From JAHDCJ01 sp039028895 (GTDB lineage: Bacteria; Bacteroidota; Bacteroidia; Chitinophagales; Saprospiraceae): 64,000 nt of DNA. Positions within the stretch are counted from its first letter, which is position 1, and each line of letters starts with the position of its first letter. The notes under the pieces are model-generated. The model was not told the DNA's origin. It was given only the letters and a program-made list of their open reading frames with translations, and did not search any database. Made by a program: the position numbers and the translations under genes. Of the stretch, positions 62,850-64,000 are shown piece after piece. Where the stretch lies: the NCBI GenBank assembly GCA_039028895.1, contig JBCCHF010000022.1:1-64000 (forward strand), read 5' to 3'.

Positions 62850-63392
62850 ATGATTAAAGAAGACGTCGAAAGATTAAAATACCCGGTTGGCCATTTCCAA
62901 AAACCTGAGCCAATTACCAGCACAACCATCAAAAGCTGGATCAAAGAAATTGAGAATTTCCCTGTCCATATGAAAAAAGCAGTGGAAGGGCTTTCCCCTG
63001 CTCAGTTAAACTGGCAGTACCGATCGGGCGGATGGACGATCAAACAGGTCATTCATCATTGTGCGGATAGTCATATGAACAGCCTAATCAGGTTCAAGCT
63101 GGCGATTACTGAAGACCGACCGGTAATCAGACCCTACTTCGAAGATCGATGGGCTGAACTGCCGGATTCATTAGACCCTGATGTATCGGTAAGCTTGATT
63201 TTGTTGGAAGCTTTGCACAAAAAATGGGTGCGCTTGCTCAGGCATCTTTCAGAAGATGATTTGAAACGTGTGTTTATACATCCTGAGCATGGCAAAAGTT
63301 TTTCGGTTGAAGAAAACATTGGTATTTATGCCTGGCATTGTCGCCACCATTTAGCCCATGTGCGAAACGCAATTGAAATGAACCAACAATAA
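62850..63392 (+). CDS. DinB/YfiT-family putative metal-dependent protein
   Basis: 180 residues from the ATG at 62850; an upstream TTG frame adds 23 unlikely residues. It matches the DinB-like four-helix pattern of YfiT/BstA proteins: LNWQYRSGGWTIKQVIHHCA then DSHMNSLIRFKLA, and WHCRHHLAHVRNAIE. The three metal-binding His are in the two HH contexts. Relatives include bacillithiol S-transferases, and Bacteroidota homologues are common. It is divergent from the heme operon. Confidence 0.85.
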   Translation: MIKEDVERLKYPVGHFQKPEPITSTTIKSWIKEIENFPVHMKKAVEGLSPAQLNWQYRSGGWTIKQVIHHCADSHMNSLIRFKLAITEDRPVIRPYFEDRWAELPDSLDPDVSVSLILLEALHKKWVRLLRHLSEDDLKRVFIHPEHGKSFSVEENIGIYAWHCRHHLAHVRNAIEMNQQ

Positions 63393-63481
63393 CCTAATTG
63401 TTGGGTTAGGCTGTAAACGTGCCTTCCTGATTCGATTTTTGCGTATTATTATGTACCAAAAATCAAATCCCGAAACACATT

Positions 63482-64000
63482 ATGACACAGCTCAAAAGAT
63501 CCCTTGGAGTTTTTGAAGGCATAACTATCCTTGTTGGTATCACCATTGGCGCTGGAATATATGCCACCCCTCAAATAATCGCCGGCTACCAATCTTCATT
63601 TGCCCAGATCATAGCTTTGTGGCTCGGGATGGGAGTGTTTGTCTACATTGGAGGATTGATCTATGCTGAACTGGGTAGTCGTTTGCCGGAAACAGGAGGG
63701 GAGTATGTATACCTAAATAAAGCTTTTGGTCCTTTCCTCGGCTTCATTTTTGGCTGGGCTCAGCTATTTATTATAAGAACAAGTCCTGCTGCAGGTTTGG
63801 CAATTGTCAGTGTCAACTACTTTGAGAGTTTGCTTCCTGAGACAATCATCCTCTCATCTTTTTCGCATACAGCGCTCTGTATCCTAGTGATCCTTCTTAT
63901 TGGAACGATAAACTATATCGGAATAAAGCAGGCAAGCATTTATCAAAACCTGTCTACCATCATCAAAGTCGGCGGACTGTTTACCCTTGTGGCTGTGGGA
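63482..64000 (+). CDS. Amino acid permease (APC superfamily), 3' truncated by the window edge
   Basis: 173 codons are visible, running off the window. It has no signal peptide and starts LKRSLGVFEGITILVGITIG then AGIYATPQIIA, the APC-family first helix with the GITIGAGIY-type consensus. YAELGSRLPETGGEYVYLN and the long FGPFLGFIFGWAQLF helix follow. It probably imports an amino acid by proton or ion coupling; specificity cannot be seen. Confidence 0.88.
   Translation, partial: MTQLKRSLGVFEGITILVGITIGAGIYATPQIIAGYQSSFAQIIALWLGMGVFVYIGGLIYAELGSRLPETGGEYVYLNKAFGPFLGFIFGWAQLFIIRTSPAAGLAIVSVNYFESLLPETIILSSFSHTALCILVILLIGTINYIGIKQASIYQNLSTIIKVGGLFTLVAVG

Overview
The window looks like a chromosome segment of a member of the Bacteroidota, most likely of the Saprospirales/Lewinella type. 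Several secreted proteins end in type IX secretion (T9SS) sorting domains. Two good promoters have the Bacteroidota form (TTG or TTTG, 19 bases, TAnnTTTG). There are also SprB-like, DUF937, FG-GAP/ASPIC and HmuY-type proteins typical of that phylum. No rRNA, integrase, transposase or CRISPR array was seen. One tRNA-Leu(GAG) lies at 14355-14439.

Layout. (1) 0.2-14.3 kb is mostly housekeeping and secretome: a thioredoxin-like protein, a DUF937 protein, a HEAT-repeat cyclophilin lipoprotein, a SAM hydrolase-like protein, aroB, a T9SS cargo with 22-residue repeats beside an FGE-like protein, aroA with a 37-bp tandem array invading its 3' end, a di-heme cytochrome c peroxidase and an FG-GAP/ASPIC protein. 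(2) 14.4-16.7 kb holds the tRNA and two paralogous LuxR-type response regulators. The first has lost its phospho-acceptor Asp and carries five perfect 12-bp repeats. (3) 16.8-36.0 kb is a tightly spaced plus-strand run of eight genes: two small secreted proteins, a Skp/OmpH-like chaperone, a lipoprotein, a 2356-residue RHS-type giant (A), a LolA-like protein, a 2735-residue RHS giant (B) and a lipoprotein. B ends in an RHS core followed by an AT-rich C-terminal domain with papain/NlpC-like Cys and His motifs. The last lipoprotein is a candidate immunity protein. This is the most interesting system here: a split RHS cocoon with its own periplasmic chaperone and carrier, resembling in logic the TcB/TcC parts of Tc toxins. 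(4) 36.0-43.6 kb is AT-rich accessory DNA with six secreted or lipid-anchored proteins, two of them preceded by copies of the same 245-bp non-coding element. (5) 43.7-53.8 kb is a type II secretion/type IV pilus-like assembly cluster: pseudopilins, prepilin peptidase, GspE, secretin, a GspL-like protein, a beta-solenoid-like protein, GspF, and PilP- and PilO-like proteins, with two intergenic repeat arrays. (6) 54.0-62.7 kb carries a sterol desaturase-like/CDGSH fusion and a heme-uptake operon on the minus strand (HmuY-like, HmuT, HmuU, HmuV, HmuS-like, small protein, TonB-dependent receptor). (7) A DinB/YfiT-like protein and the start of an amino acid permease close the window.

How parts may work together. 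The heme operon is coherent: surface HmuY-like binder, outer membrane receptor, periplasmic lipoprotein, ABC permease and cytoplasmic heme handling. In the RHS operon the Skp-like and LolA-like proteins would serve periplasmic transit and outer membrane delivery of A and B. The adjacent regulators and the nearby secretion cluster are plausible partners, but only by proximity. All function calls come from reading motifs by eye; no database search was possible.
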